64,000 nucleotides of DNA, from the NCBI GenBank assembly GCA_022826745.1, contig JAJDUI010000002.1:1-64000 (forward strand), written 5' to 3'. The notes below the pieces were generated by a model, which saw only the letters and a program-made list of their open reading frames with translations, did not search any database and was not told the DNA's origin. Position 1 is the first letter of the stretch; every line of letters begins with the position of its first letter. Source of the stretch: Thermoanaerobaculia bacterium (lineage in GTDB: Bacteria; Acidobacteriota; Thermoanaerobaculia; Multivoradales; Multivoraceae). This document shows, piece by piece, positions 61,797 to 64,000 of the stretch. Made by a program: the position numbers and the translations under genes.

Positions 61797-64000
61797 CTAC
61801 CCGGCGGCCTTCAGCGGCCCAGGGCGCAGGCCGTCCAGCTTCCTGAAGATGCCCTCGATCACGTTGGCTTTGTCGCTGAACAACGCTTCGGGGCCGCCGG
61901 CGTGCAAGCTGTTGAAGGGTGCTTCGTAGAGCGCATCCGGCTCCATCACGCCGCGGGCGGTGAGCTGGTCGATCACCAGCTCGATGAACCGGATCTGGGG
62001 CGTGGTCAGGCTTCGGTTGGAGAGGAATTCAGAAAACGCCTCGTTGGCGGTGGCGCGGTCCATCCCGACCATGCTTCGGACGAAGTAGGCCAGAGAGGGG
62101 GCGTCGTGGCGGGTCAGCAGGGCGCTCAGCAGCTCGGGGTCGCCGTCTTCGCCGATCTCGATGAGTGTCCGTTCAAGGCTGCGGAGGTCGGCGGCCGTGA
62201 GCGGCTGATTCGTCCGCAAACGGTGGATCACGATGTGATCGAGATGGCCGGCCAGGTACTCCTGGACCTTCTTCTCATACTCGGCTCCCGTCATCTTCGG
62301 CCAGAAGTGGTCGGTGCCCCCGCGCACGGAGAGGATGTCGTCCTCGAAGTCGGTGTAGACGACCTTGCGCGTCTTCTTGTCCAGGAAGGACACCAGACCG
62401 CGCAGACGCAGGCGCAGCTCCTCGAGACCGTTCAGGGCGATGCCCTCCCAGAAGGCGCTCTCCTGCACTGAGGCCAGGTAGGCGAGCTGAGCCGCCACCG
62501 CGGGAATCGCGCGCTTCTCTTCGAGCAGCATGGCGATCTCCACCACCCGTCGGCGGTGCTGCTCGAATGTGTCCATGTCGCCCTCGGCGAAGGCCAGTTG
62601 CATCTTCAGCGCCGTGAGATCGAACAGGCGCGACTCGATGTCGTCGGTCTCGATCTCGCTGGGCAGTCCGGCAACCTCACTCTGCAGGGTCTCGACGTCG
62701 GATGCGGTGAGTCGCTCCCATGACTCCCGCTTCCGGAAACGCTCGACCGCTTCGAGCTGCATCCGCACGATGAAGTTCTCGCGGTTCATCGCCGTCACTT
62801 CCCGGTGGAGTTCCGCCGTCAGCGCATCGGCCAGCGCCGCCTCCGGGTCCAGGTCCGGCGTGGCCTGGACGCTGGTCAGCAGCCGCACCCGCGACCGGAA
62901 GAGCCGGGCGCCGAGCGGAACGCCGCCACCGGGCTCGATCCCCTCCGGTTGCTCGCGGAAGAAGTCGAAGTTGAAACAGAAGTCGAAGACACGGAAGTCC
63001 TGCTTGTCGTCCCCGGGTCCGAACAGATCGGGGCACAGGCGTGTGCCGCGCCCGATCATCTGCCAGAACTTGATCCGCGAGTAGACCGGCTTGAAGAAGA
63101 CCAGGTTGGCCACCTCGGGCACGTCGACGCCGGTGTCGAGCATGTCCACGGAGATCGCGATGTGCGGCGCCTTGTCCTTCTGTGAGAAGTCGTCGAGCAG
63201 GCTCTGCGGATACGTGGCGTAGTTGTCGATGACCCGGGCGAAATGCCCGGCGTACTGCGGGTAGTGGTGGTTGAACCGCTCCTCGATGAACGTCGCGTGC
63301 GCGTGATTGCGCGCGAAGATGATCGTCTTGGCCAGTCGGTCGCCACCGTCGACCGTGTGGCCGTGCTGCATGAGATGCTGCAGCACCTTGTCGACTGTGT
63401 CCTTGTTGAACAGCCAACTGTTGATGGCGGACGCGTTGACCCGGTCCGGCAGACCGCCATCGTCCGCGTCGTCGCCCCAGTCGAGGCTCTCCCACTGCTC
63501 CTGCTCTTCCTCGCTGAGCGAGTCGTAGGCGATGCCCTCGCGTGGAAACCTGAGATCCACCTGCTGGACCTTCGGTGGCACGAGATAGCCGTCCGCCACC
63601 GCGGTCGCGAGCTCGTACGCGTCGGTGGGCACCCCCGGCTCCAGGTCGAAGAGTTCGTAGGTGTTCCGGTCGACCTGATCACGAGGCGTCGCGGTCAGGC
63701 CCACCAGGAGCGAGTCGAAGTACCGAAAGATGGCTCCGTATTTCTGATACACGGAACGGTGCGCCTCGTCGATGATGACGAGATCGAAGTGCCCGACCCC
63801 GAAGCGGGCCTCGGTGCCCGTCGTCTCGTCGATCAGTCCCATCATCGTCGGATAGGTGCAGACGTAGACCCGGCCCTCTTGGTCCTTCTCGGTCACCAGG
63901 TTCACCGGGCTCGACTCCGGCAGGTGGGCCTTGAACGCCCCCACCGCCTGGTTCACCAGCGAAATCCGGTCCGCCAGAAACAGCGCGCGCTTCACCCAGC
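61797..64000 (-). CDS. hsdR: Type I restriction enzyme R subunit, 3' part (truncated by the window edge)
   Basis: The last 734 or so codons of an HsdR protein whose 5' end lies beyond 64000. What remains is the SF2 helicase after Walker A: KRALFLADRISLVNQ, DEAH box LVIIDEAHRS, SLLVGLTATP, KTIIFARNHAHA, ISVDMLDTGVDVPEV and IGRGTRLCPDLFG. The EcoEI-type C-terminal region that contacts the methylase follows (about 62-63 kb). HsdR couples DNA translocation to cleavage in a complex with HsdM and HsdS. The Walker A motif, the nuclease domain and the hsdM and hsdS genes should lie to the right. The ATG-like GTG at 63995 is internal, not a start. Confidence 0.93.
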   Translation of the reverse strand, partial: WVKRALFLADRISLVNQAVGAFKAHLPESSPVNLVTEKDQEGRVYVCTYPTMMGLIDETTGTEARFGVGHFDLVIIDEAHRSVYQKYGAIFRYFDSLLVGLTATPRDQVDRNTYELFDLEPGVPTDAYELATAVADGYLVPPKVQQVDLRFPREGIAYDSLSEEEQEQWESLDWGDDADDGGLPDRVNASAINSWLFNKDTVDKVLQHLMQHGHTVDGGDRLAKTIIFARNHAHATFIEERFNHHYPQYAGHFARVIDNYATYPQSLLDDFSQKDKAPHIAISVDMLDTGVDVPEVANLVFFKPVYSRIKFWQMIGRGTRLCPDLFGPGDDKQDFRVFDFCFNFDFFREQPEGIEPGGGVPLGARLFRSRVRLLTSVQATPDLDPEAALADALTAELHREVTAMNRENFIVRMQLEAVERFRKRESWERLTASDVETLQSEVAGLPSEIETDDIESRLFDLTALKMQLAFAEGDMDTFEQHRRRVVEIAMLLEEKRAIPAVAAQLAYLASVQESAFWEGIALNGLEELRLRLRGLVSFLDKKTRKVVYTDFEDDILSVRGGTDHFWPKMTGAEYEKKVQEYLAGHLDHIVIHRLRTNQPLTAADLRSLERTLIEIGEDGDPELLSALLTRHDAPSLAYFVRSMVGMDRATANEAFSEFLSNRSLTTPQIRFIELVIDQLTARGVMEPDALYEAPFNSLHAGGPEALFSDKANVIEGIFRKLDGLRPGPLKAAG

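Overview
The window is GC-rich, gene-dense DNA from a Gram-negative heterotroph. It has a TonB-dependent receptor, a coiled-coil porin, a lipoprotein and many Sec/Tat-exported enzymes. An exported VWFA-related protein of the type best known from Acidobacteriota, together with formylglycine sulfatases, DUF2911 and tricorn-type peptidases, points to Acidobacteriota or a neighbouring phylum. That placement is an inference from gene content. Most genes abut or overlap by 4 bases (ATGA, GTGA, TTGA junctions), and GTG and TTG starts are common.

Layout. 0-1 kb: a VapBC-like toxin-antitoxin pair with a readable promoter and operator. 1-4.5 kb: a peptide-type ABC importer (binding protein and two permeases) with no ATPase genes beside it. 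4.5-6.4 kb: RsgA and a GNAT acetyltransferase. 6.4-17 kb: a divergent catabolic locus. Leftward are a Rieske oxygenase and a Na+/solute symporter. Rightward are a TonB receptor, an unusual IclR-type HTH fused to a GcvT-family enzyme, two FAD oxidoreductases and a small membrane protein; oxidative or folate-dependent demethylation of a small methylated compound is the best guess. 17-20 kb: a porin, an FMN-binding protein, a His-rich membrane protein and a lipoprotein. 20-25.7 kb: PPK2 and three sulfatases.

At 25,731-26,060 lies what I regard as the best find. It is a small thioredoxin-fold (ArsC-like) gene with a strong ribosome binding site and an in-frame UGA at codon 13. Read as selenocysteine, the UGA gives a UxxC redox motif, and a bacterial-SECIS-like hairpin sits 15 bases after it. 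Conventional gene calling would see only the downstream fragment.

26-36 kb is housekeeping and lipid or redox metabolism: Lon, an acyltransferase, a DUF1295 protein, a minimal zincin, an alpha-hydroxy acid oxidase, an MDR reductase, a beta-lactamase-fold protein and a divergent Nramp-like carrier. 36-43.7 kb is an accessory or defence island: a Phd antitoxin with a frameshifted RelE toxin, a HEPN-like protein, a DUF222/HNH nuclease carrying three in-frame copies of a 14-bp palindrome, a single-chain PD-(D/E)xK-methyltransferase restriction enzyme and another HNH protein. 44-51 kb holds KAS III, a CoA-transferase, a Baeyer-Villiger-type monooxygenase with the remnant of a duplicated 5' end, the VWFA protein, an SDR and DoxX. 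51-60.6 kb holds a methyltransferase, a tricorn-like S41 peptidase, a TIM-barrel isomerase, DUF2911 and a tandem pair of cytochrome c/copper-monooxygenase-like proteins. The right end has a DUF1016 nuclease with palindromic in-frame repeats and the 3' part of a type I restriction hsdR gene. No rRNA, tRNA, CRISPR array or insertion sequence was recognised.
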